Shown here one piece after another: positions 48,440 through 60,070 of a stretch of DNA of 64,000 nt; positions within the stretch are counted from its first letter, which is position 1; each line of letters starts with the position of its first letter. A program made the translations under genes and the position numbers. The notes beneath the pieces were generated by a model. The model was not told where the DNA came from, did no database searches, and worked only from the letters and a program-made list of their open reading frames with translations. The stretch is from Allacma fusca (lineage: Eukaryota; Arthropoda; Collembola; Symphypleona; Sminthuridae): assembly GCA_947179485.1 (NCBI GenBank), contig OX359250.1, positions 47,713,450-47,777,449 of the forward strand. The letters run 5' to 3'.

Positions 48440-48920
48440 TATAGAGCTTCTCATACGAATATGAACTTGACCTTGAACTCTATTTGAATTTGACCTGACC
48501 TTGAACTCAACTTGTACTTGACCTCGTCTTAAACAATACTTAAAATTGATTTGGTCTTTACGCTTAAACTTAACCTTCAACTTTCCTTCCCTTGACCTTA
48601 CATTTCACTTGAACTTGACCTTAAATTTCACTTGAACTTGACCTTAAATTTTACTTGACCTTAAGTTTTACTTGAACTTGACCTTAAATTTTACTTGAAC
48701 TTGACATTAAAATTCACCTGACCTTGACCTTAAATTTTACTTGAACTTGACATTAAATTTACATGAACTTGACCTTAAACTTCACCTGACCTTGGCCTCA
48801 AACTTCATCTGAACTTGGCCTCAAACTTCATCTGACATTGACCGTAAAATTCACCTGACCTTGACCTTAAATTTCACTTGACCTTAAATTTACATGAACT
48901 TGACCTTAAACTTCACGATT
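48440..48920. repeat. Degenerate ACTTGACCTTAAA minisatellite
   Basis: CACTTGAACTTGACCTTAAA-type units of about 23 bp, with shorter and longer variants (ACCTGACCTTGACC, CATCTGAACTTGGCC). About 20 units. Confidence 0.8.
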
Positions 48921-49545
48921 GCGTGGAAATTTGCATGTAGACCTTGAACTGGTACGTAACTCTGTTGCCACGTGTAACGGCAATAGATAAAGCATTTTGG
49001 ATTTTTAAATTCACGTTTTTGCAGATTCCTGGTAAAAAATCAAGTGACTTTTGTTGGGCTTTGGATAGGAATAATTTGGTGTGCTTGAATTGACTTTTAT
49101 GAAGTAGACTGTCTCGAAGGAACGTTTTGGAAAGAAAATAGACGTAACCAAAGGCAGACGTTGAAAATTACTTGTGACGCTCCACACTACTGCTTTTTGA
49201 TCCCATCTCGGGATTGTCGGGATTCCTCCCTCTCCCCAATGTCTTCACAAAATCCATTTCAATGTCTACATTTTTATTATACCTCTCTTATTTTCTTTAC
49301 AATTTCACTTCCATCAAATTTTCTATTGACGAGTCATGAGTGAAATCCTCTTGCATCGAAATAAACTCGGATATCAAAGCATGCATTGCGTTCAAATTAT
49401 TGTTTCCCAACCAGAGACATATACACTACGGTTCCATGTCATTAATTGGGAGTCCATCCAAATCCCAGTAAGGACTTTTCATCTCCAAACGTGCTTCAAT
49501 TTAATATCTTCCAGAGCTCCTCAACGGCCAATTCCTTCCTCTAAT
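48921..49545. other. Spacer
   Basis: Unique-looking DNA without a recognisable gene or repeat. Confidence 0.4.
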
Positions 49546-50250
49546 GTTCAGTTCTCATGGATGCGGATTCGCATGCGATTTGACGTTTCGTACGACAAGA
49601 TCGTACGACAAGGTATGTGTTCATGAGAACCGATGTACGACATCTTCGTACGATGCGGTCGTACGACCAATAGTTCATGCGAAAATCGCACGATCGCATG
49701 AGTTGAATTCTTTCAACTTTTGCGAAGGCGCGAGTACATGGGTTTTGCGACAAATTGTACATGGCACGTCGGAACGTCTCAAAATTTCAGTGTTTTGATT
49801 AGAATTTATATTATTTGCATACATTTTCAAAACCTTTACAATATGGCATCATTTGAAGAACAATTGATTCAAGAAGTATACCTTCGTCCATGTCTTTACG
49901 ATAAAAATAATCCCGAAAAAAAGCAACGAAAGTTTGTGGCAGGGATGTGGAAGGAAGTTGCAACGAAACTCAAGTCTGATGGTAAGTTTTTCATTCGAAA
50001 TAATTTATTTTTCTTGAATAATTATATTATAATTATATAATTTCTAAATAATTACTTGTTATTTATTATGATTCAATATGCTGTCGTAGGATCCGTAATT
50101 GGTTGTCAGTACATTGACTACATTGACATTGGACATTCAGTTACTATAATAAATCAATTTTAAATTGTATTGCTACTACGGTTAAAAAGAAATGGCGAAA
50201 TCTGCGGGATACTTTCTACCGTGAACTCCCATCTCAACTCAAAATCCAGC
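49546..50250 (+). mobile_element. Probable DNA-transposon end with MADF gene fragment
   Basis: The region 49585-49690 contains five close copies of the palindrome TCGTACGA or near variants, then CATGCGAAAATCGCACGATC. This is followed by a MADF-domain exon, a splice donor and a piece of the next exon, after which all similarity stops. The word cluster at an end resembles the hAT ends in this window; MADF proteins accompany several DNA transposons, notably PIF/Harbinger. No right end or target duplication was found. Confidence 0.45.
49843..50240 (+). pseudogene. MADF-domain protein, broken two-exon remnant
   Basis: Exon 1 (49843-49981) starts MASFEEQLIQEVYLRPCLYD and continues to FVAGMWKEVATKLKSDG: the N-terminal half of a MADF (SANT-like DNA-binding) domain with its LRPCLYD and W-x-E-V-A signatures. 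It ends at a good donor, G|GTAAGT. The second half, VKKKWRNLRDTFYREL (about 50181-50230), lies after 200 bp, but I see no clean acceptor right before it. The frame then runs into unrelated ACTTGA-type repeat DNA. Likely a DNA-binding accessory gene of a transposon rather than a host gene. Confidence 0.65.
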
Positions 50251-50289
50251 TCCTAATCATTTCAAACCTAGGTATACACTTTCATTATA

Positions 50290-50600
50290 GGCACGATTAA
50301 AATCCAAGTTGCACTTGAAATTCAAGTCGCACTTGAAATCCAACTTGGACTTTAAGTGCAATCTAAAATGCACCTGAAATTTAACTTCCAACTTGCACTA
50401 GAAATTTAAAATTAAAAATGCACTTGAAACTCAAAATTCACTTGAAACCCAAAATTCACTTGAAACCCAAAATTCACTTGAAACCCAAAATTCACTTGAA
50501 ACCCAAAATTCACTTGAAATCCAAAATTCACTTGAAATTCAAAATGTACTTGAAACTCAAAATGCTAATGAAATCTAATCCGCACTTGAATTCAAACTCA
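50290..50600. repeat. 18-bp minisatellite (ACTTGAAACCC word)
   Basis: CACTTGAAACCCAAAATT units, exact for about five copies at 50430-50530, diverged on both sides (CACTTGAAATTCAAGTCG to the left). Confidence 0.85.
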
Positions 50601-51597
50601 AAATAGCTCCCCCCAAATCTATTAATTTTTTACTTGAACTGGGTCTTGAAAAATTAAGGTCACAATTGAACCCAACTTTATATTTGCACTCGATCTTGAC
50701 AACCAACTTTGCCTTTCAACTGTAACTAGCACAAGAATTTAGCTGCACTTGAATTCATATTCAAGGCCATACTTGAACCCACTCATAATTAACACCCATT
50801 ACACTCCAACTCAGATTTGACAACCTGACCTCCAAAACAACCTCAAATTTAGAACTAACTTTCTCAAGTGCAAAACTGGAATTCACCCCTTAACTCTCAT
50901 ACTTGTCCTCACACACGACTTGAACTTCACCTAAAATCTAAACTCCACTCAAACTCCAATTCACGGGTCCTTACCATTGGATGCATTAGTCCATTGACAT
51001 TTGACAATACTGAAAGTCCCTCACCTTTTCACACGGAAAGAAACACAGTTTCTCAAACACAAGCCTTAAAACTACCAATATATTTCTAAAGCTTGTCTCC
51101 GGCCAGGCGGAGAAAGGTGCTATATTTCACAATTGTACATACACAAACAGACCTATAGAAATTCAACTTTTTCCTCTACATACGCAACATCCTTTCACTT
51201 TTAACTCACTCTATCTATCCTATAGGAACAAAGAGACCATTTTATTCATTTCCACCCAACTGTGTCTCAATGCTGTAAAGAGTTCCTCGCATTTTAAAAG
51301 ACCCCACTGAAAGCATCACTTCTACGAAGAATTCCACAAGAAAATGCTCAAAATTCCAATGCAATTCCATTTCAACCCCTGAATTTTTACAGGACCCTGC
51401 CCAATTTTGCCACCCCAATAGATAACCCTGCGTACAATCAAATCCAAAATGGACTAAATATCTATTCAAAAGTTTTTTTAATAAATATTTACTCCTCCTA
51501 ACTCTTGGCCCATTTATAATGTAGAGCTTGAAAAATACGCGAAGTCTATTGAGACTCGGAAAGTGGTTTACTGACTGAGGATAAAATTCTTGAGATC
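50601..51597. other. Spacer with scattered ACTTGA words
   Basis: Loose ACTTGAA and TTGAACCC words to about 50970, then unique DNA. No gene recognised. Confidence 0.4.
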
Positions 51598-52001
51598 TTG
51601 GGAAAACTGGCATGATAAGGAAATTCTACTTTATTAAAAATAAATCCCAAAAAGCCTAAAATGATTTTTTTTAAATTGAAATAGGATACCCTTAACGCCT
51701 AGGAAAAATTCCCAAAATCCCAGGCATTTTTAATGGATGTTAAATTCAAAATTTTCAGGTGAGCAGGCAGATGTCGTTGTGGATTTTAAATCGGTCGAAC
51801 TTACAGTACCCGAGTAATACCCGGGTACAAACAACAGGTACTCGGGTACGGGTATAGGTTTTGGGTATATCACGGGTACGGGTAAATTGTGGGTACAGGT
51901 ACTACATTGTAGTTTCAAATATGGGTACGGGTACTGAAATAATTTACCCGGGTACGGGTTTGGGTACGGGTACACGGTTTCTGTACCTAGTCCGAGCACT
52001 G
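51598..52001. mobile_element. Deleted, inverted copy of the GTACCC-word hAT
   Basis: Reverse-complement relative of 45445 to about 46130. The outer end CAGTGCTCGGACTAGGTAC lies at 51983-52001. The region 51634-51830 matches the complement of 45620-45830, then the match jumps by about 270 bp to the complement of 46095-46125. Only one terminal repeat is present. Confidence 0.75.
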
Positions 52002-52464
52002 ATACATATGCAAATACATAAGTGTCTGAAATGATTTCCATGTGGAAAATCTCTTATCAACTCCGACGATCCCTGAAGTTGGGGAGAATTATATGGGATC
52101 GGATGTATGTAATATGGGATGTAAACCCATGTTATTATTTTTGCTTGAGCTACGAATCCCTTCGCATATTTCCTCCTTCCTTTTCCTCTAACTCCCTTTC
52201 TTGTAATTTAGAAATTTACTCAAATAGCTGAGGAAAAATAAACTGCATGTTCATCAAAAAGCTCCGCATTTACTTTCATTTTACATTTATTTCCCACACT
52301 TTCCCTCAAATAGACTTTCACTTCCTTTTCACATTCCCTACAATCTGGAATATTATGGGAATTTCCCTGTGGAGTTAGTCGGAGGTTATATTTTCCTACG
52401 AACCTGACCTGCTTCTTAATCTACACGAACACTAACTTTCCATTTGACACTTAAAATTTAGTTG
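52002..52464. other. Spacer
   Basis: No gene or repeat recognised. Confidence 0.4.
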
Positions 52465-52790
52465 ATCCGAATATTGACCCTTGAATACTTGATCCTAAAA
52501 TTGAAATTGACCATTAAATTTTAGTTGATCCTAAAATTGAAATTGACCATTAAATTTTAGTTGATCCTAAAATTGAAATTCACCATTAAATTTTAGTTGA
52601 TCCTAAAATTGAAATTCACCATTAAATTTTAGTTGATCCTAAAATTGAAATTCACCATTAAATTTTAGTTGATCCTAAAATTGAAATTCGCCATTAAATT
52701 TTAGTTGATCCTAAAATTTCAATTCACCATTAAATTTTAGTTGATCCTAAAATTTCAATTGATCCTAATATTACAATTGACCCTTCAATT
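52465..52790. repeat. 36-bp minisatellite
   Basis: CCATTAAATTTTAGTTGATC begins at 52511 and 52547 and recurs every 36 bp, about eight copies. The other half reads CTAAAATTGAAATTCA. Confidence 0.9.
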
Positions 52791-53215
52791 TTAGTTGATG
52801 GTAAAATTCAATGTAACCCTAAAATTCCATGTGACCCTAAAATTCCATGTGACCCTAAAATTCCATGTGACCCTGAAATTCCATGTGACCCTAAAATTTC
52901 ATATGACCCTAAAATTCCTTATAATCCTAAAATTTCATATGACTATAAAATTTCATGTAACCCTAAAATCCTAGTGGCCCTAAAATTCCTTGTGGCCCTA
53001 AAAGTTTATGTGATCCTAAAAGACCTTTGACCCTAAAAATCCTATTGGCCCTAAAATTCCTTGTGGCTCTAAAATTCCTTTGACCCTAAAGTTCCTTGTG
53101 GCCTTAAAATTCTCTGTTTGCTTGACCTTGACATTCATGTTGGCCTTAAATTGTCAGTTAACGGTAAAATTTCAGTTGATTATAAAATTTGTCTGACCTT
53201 AAAATAAATAATATT
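52791..53215. repeat. 18-bp minisatellite (CCCTAAAATTCC word)
   Basis: CCATGTGACCCTAAAATT units, regular at 52805-52900, then increasingly diverged (TTGTGGCCCTAAAATTCC) to about 53215. Confidence 0.85.
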
Positions 53216-53945
53216 CTAATTGGAATTTAAAAACGAAGCGAACTTGAACTTTGTTAGGAGAGCTTGAAATGGACTTGAAAGTGAAGTGATACTTGAAGAG
53301 TTGTTTTGGTTTGTGATTACGGGGATTTTGGTTGTTTGGAAGGAAGTTGGAATGTGTGGGAGATGAGAGAGGGCTGAAATGGGAAAGTAATTAGAGGACG
53401 GTAATCCTTAGGGTTTATTCATAAAGCTTAAATGAGGACGGGAAGAGAAACTGGAGTTAGACTCTATAACTCATTAAACACAATGTTTAATTTCCTAGCT
53501 TAGGATTTATATTGCGAGGAAGTTGGTGGGAGTTAAACTCAAGCAGGGGTTTGAAATGTGCATGTTTTGTGTATTTTCACACGTTATTTCTGTAGAAAGT
53601 CCTATTCCGAAACATTACAGTAGTCCTGCTCCCAGAAATAAGCACTCTCTGAATGCAAAAGTCCTTGAGATTTTTTGGCTACGAAAATGCTTTTTTCCCC
53701 GAGGTTTTTTAAAACACTTGCTCCGTATAAATATAGCCCGCATCTGAGGATCCATACGTTCAAATGGGGGCTATAGAGAAGCGTAAGATTTCCCTGATTT
53801 TACCTCTGGTATAATTAGCGTACGTGTGTATGGGACTTGGGACGACTGTAAGAAAGATCGTATGAAAAGCACTTGGAACATGCACAGTTCTAGAAAAAAG
53901 GACAGAAATCCCAAAGATTTTATTACAACGCGTGAGTGAGAGAAT
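53216..53945. other. Spacer
   Basis: Unique-looking DNA. Purine-rich stretch 53300-53460. No gene supported. Confidence 0.4.
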
Positions 53946-53953
53946 GTTATTAC

Positions 53954-54351
53954 CAGGGTTGGCAAGTGGCAAGAATTGGCCTGGTCATTATTGGTTAAAA
54001 TCCGGTTCTAACCGGTTTGGACATGTTGCATAGGTTGGTATAAAATAGTCATAATTAATATTATCCAAATAAATCCACTGTCCAATAAAAACCGGTTTTA
54101 ACCAAAACGTACCACCGGATTGGCTAATATTACGCATGCATGAACACGGGGTTGCCAAGGGGCAAGAAATGCCCTGGTCGTTATTGGTTAAAATCCTGTT
54201 CTAACCGGCCTGGACCAATTGTATAGGTTGGTATAAAATGGTCATAATTAATACTATCCAAATAAATCCACTGTCCAATAAAAACCGATTGTTGCCATTT
54301 CTTGCCACTGGCTTGGCCTTTATTGATAAAATCCGGTTTTTTCCAACCCTG
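53954..54351. mobile_element. hAT MITE, GGTTAAAACCGG-word family
   Basis: Ends CAGGGTTGG and mirrored CCAACCCTG; perfect 8-bp duplication GTTATTAC at 53946-53953 and 54352-54359. Internally a direct duplication with an offset of about 191 bp (GGTTAAAATCC, TAACCGG and CCAAATAAATCCACTGTCC occur twice). No coding capacity. Confidence 0.9.
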
Positions 54352-54359
54352 GTTATTAC

Positions 54360-56000
54360 CATTGAATACACAAGCCCTTCAGCCAGTGCTTTGCTCAAGA
54401 TCAACTTTCGTTTATTCACCTTAACCTAACCTATACTTGACCCAAACTTGACCTTTGACTTGTAAATTATCCACCACTTCACTTTGAACTTTACTCGCAC
54501 TCGACTTCACTTTGTTTACCATCACAGATGCTAACCCTCAGAATGCCTTAAAACAGCCCATTTTTTTGCCCCTAAACTTGAAATCGACCCTACACTTGAA
54601 CTTGAGCCTAAACTTGACCCTGAACTTAACTCTAAAATTGATCCTTCCCTTGTAGCTTACTTGATTTCAAAAATCCTACTTGACTCCACAACTCACACTT
54701 CATTATTGAATCAACCAATACTTGACTTGAAACTTGATATTCAAGATCCCACCGGTTCCTTAGCCAGAAACTTTCCTTCAAATCAATTGGAATTGGACCT
54801 AAACTTGACCCAATTTTAGTAAATACTGGAAACCCAATTGGTTACCTCATCGATCTAAACTTGACCGAACTTGACCTGAAATCTTTAGATTTAGTTCGAC
54901 TCTATGTTAACCTCCAATTAAATTTGAGGTTGGTCCAATGTTAGGCTCCGTTTAAAAAGTAGGAAAAACCAGACCGAGAGGAGCAGTGGGAGTAAGAATT
55001 GTAATAGTTGACTTGTCTGTATGAAAAGTCATATACAAAATGTACACTGAGCGTACATATTGAGAGTGGTACTTTCCCAGCTCCTTGTGACTAATGTAAA
55101 CCGCGCACACACGTTCCATTTAGGGTAATAATGTTCGGAGGATATTTTGTGTTAGGTTTTCCCCCTATACGAATTCAAGTGACTTTTCTCTTCCTCTTCT
55201 CTTTCAATGTATCAACATTTCCTTGTGCATTGTGTAATTTGAATTGGATGAGATGAGTCTTTGTAGAATTTACAATGCGGGATTGTTTGAAAAAGGAAGA
55301 GGTTGGGTCATTACATGGAAAATAGATGTTGGGCAGGTTCACATTTTCTCTCTTTTATATTCCCTCATTCTCCTCTCTCACACATTTTTCTCCCCATCCA
55401 TTTCCAAAGAGAGAGAAAGCAAACATGGCTTTCACAAACTTAGATAATTTCTAATTGCTATTACCGGCACTTTTACGCCGGAGAATTTTCCCGATTCAAA
55501 ATGTCGCAAGGCATTCTGTCCAGGTTTATGAGTCCCATAAATTACTTTTTTTCTCCTTCATGATCACAAATGGGGAAGCGAGATTTTTATTTTTTGTCTT
55601 ATATATATCCCATGGTCAAATTTTTTTACACAGCAAAGTTCCGCACACAAAAAACCAAAGAGAGAGAAAGAGCTTCGGATGAAAGCAATCAAGAAAAGAA
55701 AATCAAAATCAGCTTTCTCCCCAATCCTCTTCTTCCCTCAATTCTCAAACAACTACTTTCTTCACACATAAATTCCAGTTATGGAATATGTACAACTCAT
55801 GTTAAAGTCTAACTGATAGTTGACTCACTTTTTCCTTTAGCTTCCTATTTCTACGTATCTATTCCTAATTACAAAGTCCTTTCGATTCTTAAGATTTTCA
55901 AGGTGAAAGTTAACTTTCTCCTTCAATTTTCAAAATGACTCTTTCGGAAGCAACGATCTTTTAGAGAATTTCAAGCTCTTTCGAATGAGCTATTACTTGA
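54360..56000. other. Spacer with loose ACTTGACC words
   Basis: The region 54430-54900 has scattered ACTTGACC/CTTGAACTTGA words. The region 55380-55720 has two copies of CAAAGAGAGAGAAAG. Open frames are short and show no recognisable domain. Confidence 0.4.
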
Positions 56001-56009
56001 TTTATGCAA

Positions 56010-56085
56010 GTTCTGGTTCAGTGGGTAAAATCTTGCATTTGGGTTCCATGGCAAGGGATCGATTCCAGGTAGTCTTGGGTTAATT
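56010..56085 (+). repeat. tRNA-like sequence (decayed tRNA or SINE head)
   Basis: A-box-like TGGTTCAGTGG (56014-56024) and B-box-like GGATCGATTCC (56056-56066) with normal tRNA spacing. CTTGC and GCAAG between them could form an anticodon stem, but the loop is too long. No closed acceptor stem was found. Polymerase III promoter activity is possible, a functional tRNA unlikely. Confidence 0.4.
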
Positions 56086-57104
56086 TCCCAATAATTATCG
56101 AATTTTGGGCTTTATTTTCTCTAGTTTTGTGGGATTTTCAAGAGGTTTATAAATTTTGTGAATTTGATGGTTTTACGTTTTGAAAATTCTTTGGATTTGG
56201 ATCGTTTAACTTGTGCCCAGGGGTGTTTGAGTTTATTGTCAAGGAATGAATGTATGAGTTACAGCTCGATATATATCTCAGATTTGCCAAGTGCTCTTCT
56301 CCCCAACTCCACATAGAATAAAGTGCACTGGAGAACTTCCCCGCCTAATTCCACAGTCCTACTTCATGCACAGCATCATTTCCATCCCAAAAATTCCTCT
56401 CTGTTACAGTCCCGAGACATGGAAATCAACTTGATTTTTCCCCCTCACTTCCTCCCCAATCAACTCTTCCAGTTAGTCATTCTCTCCAGTTACCAACAAG
56501 TCCACACGATTTACGCAAAAAAAACTCAGCAGCATATTACTAAACTTTTGGACCGTTTTTGGTCACTGTCCCACTACTCTCCAGGAATTTATAATCACAA
56601 ATTCCAAGTCAATTAATTTCTACCTTACTTTATTACCGCCCTAAATTCATTCATTTAGGAGAATAATTCCGGTGGTGAAAATCCAACTTTTCCATCCAAA
56701 TGTAACTTTTCTGAGGAGGAACGCCCAGGGTAACAGGTGCCACTGGTAGCAGCTCCAATGGGTGGTAAATCTTACAAATATATGGCAAATTTTATATGGC
56801 AAATTTTTATAGATTTTACGCCCGATTAGTAATTTAAACAGTGGATGGTAGACGTCACTAGAAAATTCATATGATTATGTATTTTATCGAGCATCATGGA
56901 TTTTACTAGGGAGTGGTAAATTTCAATAGAGAACGGTTTATTATACGGCAAGAATGTAATTTTGCCAGAGAATTGGAAATTTTACAACAGCATGGATTTT
57001 TACAAGAGATGGTAACTACATTAAAATGGTAATTTTAACAGCAAACGATAATTTTCTCAGAGAATTGCAATTTTACACTAGAATTGTGCATTCTACATTA
57101 AAAT
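56086..57104. other. Spacer grading into repeats
   Basis: No gene. From about 56760, degenerate words such as TGGTAAATTTTAC and AGAGAATTG announce the array that follows. Confidence 0.4.
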
Positions 57105-57279
57105 GGCAAATTAACCTCAAAAGGCAAAATCTAACCTCAAAAGGCAAATTCTAACCTCAAAAGGCAAATTCTAACCTCAAAAGGCAAATTCTAACCTCAA
57201 AAGGCAAATTCTAACCTTAAAAGCCAAAATTTAATCTAAAATACTTAATTTTAACCTTAAATGGCAGATTTTACCCTGA
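57105..57279. repeat. 20-bp minisatellite
   Basis: CTAACCTCAAAAGGCAAATT repeated about six times at 57112-57230, then diverged copies. Confidence 0.9.
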
Positions 57280-57835
57280 AATGGCAAAATCCCCAAAAAT
57301 GGCAAAATTATTCAAAAATGACAAAATTACTCAAAAATGGCAAAATTACTCAAAAATGGCAAAATTACCCAAAAATGACAAATTTTACCCCAAAATGACA
57401 AAATTACTCAAAAATGACAAAATTACCCAAAAATGGCAAATTTTACCCCAAAATGACAAAATTACCCAAAAATGGCAAATTTTACCCCAAAATGACAAAA
57501 TTACCCAAAAATGGCAAATTTTACCCCAAAATGACAAAATTACCCAAAAATGGCAAATTTTACCCCAAAATGACAAAATTGCCCAAAAATGGCAAATTAT
57601 ACCCCAAAATGACAAAATTACCCAAAAATGGCAAATTTTACCCCAAAATGACAAAATTACCCAAAAATGGCAAATTTTACCCCAAAATGACAAAATTACC
57701 CAAAAATGGCAAATTTTACCCCAAAATGACAAAATTACCCAAAAATGGCAAATTTTACCCCAAAATGACAAAATTGCCCAAAAATGGCAAATTATACCCC
57801 AAAATGACAAAATTACCCAAAAATGGCAAATTTTA
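57280..57835. repeat. 39-bp minisatellite with 195-bp higher-order period
   Basis: Unit ACAAAATTACCCAAAAATGG plus CAAATTTTACCCCAAAATG, about 12 regular copies preceded by shorter units. A variant with TTGCCC and AATTATACC recurs at 57581 and 57776, exactly 195 bp (5 units) apart. Long frames on both strands are read-through. Confidence 0.95.
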
Positions 57836-58380
57836 CCCTAAAATGGTAAAATTTTATGCTGAAAAGGCAAATTTTACCCTAAAATGGTAAAATTTTATGC
57901 TGAAAAGGCAAAATTTACCCTAAAATGGTAAAATTTTATGCTGAAAAGGCAAATTTTACCCTAAAATGGTAAAATTTTATGCTAAAAAGGCAAATTTTAC
58001 CCTAAAATGGTAAAATTTTATGCTAAAAAGGCAAATTTTACCCTAAAATGGTAAAATTTTATGCTGAAAAGGCAAATTTTACCCTAAAATGGTAAAATTT
58101 TGCTAAAAAGGCAAATTTTACCCTAAAATGGTTAAATTTTATGCTAAAAAGGCAAACTTTACCCTAAAATGGTAAAATTTTATGCTAAAAAGGCAAATTT
58201 TTCCCTAAAATGGTAAAATTTTATGCTAAAAAGGCAAATTTTACCCTAAAATGGTTAAATTTTATGCTAAAAAGGCAAACTTTACCCTAAAATGGTAAAA
58301 TTTTATGCTAAAAAGGCAAATTTTTCCCTAAAATGGTAAAATTTTATGCTAAAAAGGCAAATTTTACCCTAAAATGGTCT
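57836..58380. repeat. 41-bp minisatellite with 123-bp higher-order period
   Basis: Unit ACCCTAAAATGGTAAAATTT plus TATGCTGAAAAGGCAAATTTT, about 13 copies. The GGTTAAATTTT variant followed by CAAACTTTACC recurs at 58131 and 58254, 123 bp (3 units) apart. Early units have GCTGAAAAGG, later ones GCTAAAAAGG. Confidence 0.95.
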
Positions 58381-59450
58381 TTGATAGCATAATGTCAATT
58401 TTACCAGACGACTGTGAATGTTCTCAGAGAATGATAATTTTCACGAGTGAGCAGCATGATAAAAAAAACTTTAAAATACGCTGTAACTAATTGTAAGAAA
58501 GACGAATTTGTGCATAGAGCAAGTTTCCTAATGAAAATACAAAGGAGCACCTTCAAAATATTCGAATAGTTTCCAGGGTATTCTTACACACTTGGAAATA
58601 GTAACGTAAAGAAAACAAATGATGTTGCAAGTTTTGGAATTCCCTCACCAGCTATACCACTATATATATCCAGGAGGCCAGCACACTACTCATAGCCAAT
58701 TGGATTTCCATTCAATTTTATGAGAGCTGAAAAGGTCGCCTTTTCCAATACCGCCTCAATGACGGCTCCAGGAGTTGACACATGGTTTAAATACCATCTT
58801 TTTCCTATACAAGGTTCCCAAAACATTGTTCCTATTCTTCCAGCTCATTCATAAGCCAAAAAGTATGGCAGTTTTTAAAAGCGTTTAAAACGTCTGTACA
58901 TATGCACGCCAAATATTTGAAGACATTCTCATTTATCACAATGTTAATTTTCGTGCTCACAGCTCGGAAGGGGAAAGTTGGGAGGCGCCCTGTAGAAAAA
59001 CATGCGGGTGACTTGGACTTGAAACTCTGTTTTCTTCTAGAAGCTCTGGAACTATAAGGAAAGGGAGAAGTTAATTGAATGGGACAGAGTAAATTTGGTA
59101 CATTAAGAACCCCAGGTTGTTTGCGACCACTGAGCATGATTATCAACTCCACTTGGACATGAAATCAATAATAATCGTTTCAAATATCTCTCTCAATCTG
59201 AATCTTTTCACTTGCCCTTATCAATTCAACCTCCTTTTCCATCCTTGCAAATGGGAACTCTTCGGTGATCAAGACCGCCAAGTGGAAATGCCACGTTGCA
59301 GACATCCCCTGTTTCCTTGTCTCTGAAACTTCACCTTCCTTTGAACAACTTCCATTCAAATAATGAAACACTTTGTGTGTCACTTTTCCACCCTTAGGGC
59401 ATCCTTTCCTTACAGATTACGAGCTCAAAGAGAGCATCAAGTTTGTACAA
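58381..59450. other. Spacer
   Basis: Unique-looking DNA of higher GC. A 106-codon minus-strand frame (58832-59152) shows no recognisable domain and is not called. Confidence 0.4.
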
Positions 59451-60070
59451 TTCTATTAAAATTTTATTCAAGGTCAAGTTGATACTATACTCTGAGAATC
59501 CAGGGTCATTTCAAAGTCAAATTTTGACCATGCTGGTAAAACTCAGTTTCATATCAAGGTCAAGTTTAAACAATGCTCCAAAAATTTCAGGTCAAGTTTA
59601 TACGTGCTGTTAAAATTCAGGGTCATTTCAAGGTCAAGTTTGTAACATGCTGTTAAAAATCAGGGTCATTTTAAGGTCAAGTTTAGACCATACTTCAAAA
59701 ATTCAGGGTTATTTCGAGGTCGTTGATAGCCTGATGTTAAAATTCAGGGTCAAGTTAAAACCATGCTACGTAAAATTGAAGTCAAGTGTGCTCCAATTTC
59801 ACAAATTCAGGGTATAATTTTATTATTCAAGGTCAAGCTTCAAGATTAGGTTCTAAATAACTTGTCTAAATTATGAGGTCAACAAGTTTACAAGATCAAG
59901 GTCAAGTTTCAGAAAGGCATCTTTAATTTCAAGTCCAGCTTCGAAAATAATTTTGAACAATTTAATATGATTGCTCAATTAAGTTGAAGTTCAGGCTTGG
60001 AAAAGATACTTTTGAAAATCCGAGGTCAAGTTTAGAAAAGTGACTTGAAAATGCGAGTTCAAGTTTGGAA
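59451..60070. repeat. Degenerate AGGTCAAGTTT repeat
   Basis: TCAAGGTCAAGTTT, CATGCTGTTAAAATTCAGGG and GGTCAAGTT words recur irregularly at about 50-60 bp spacing, strongly diverged. Confidence 0.7.

Noticed and set aside
57281-57890. Long overlapping open frames on both strands (up to 186 codons)
   Set aside because: The 39-bp unit is a multiple of three and lacks stops in several frames, so frames stay open by repetition alone; no start context or domain.
58832-59152. 106-codon minus-strand frame as a host gene
   Set aside because: No recognisable domain, no splice context, and a frame of this length is expected by chance in the less AT-rich part.
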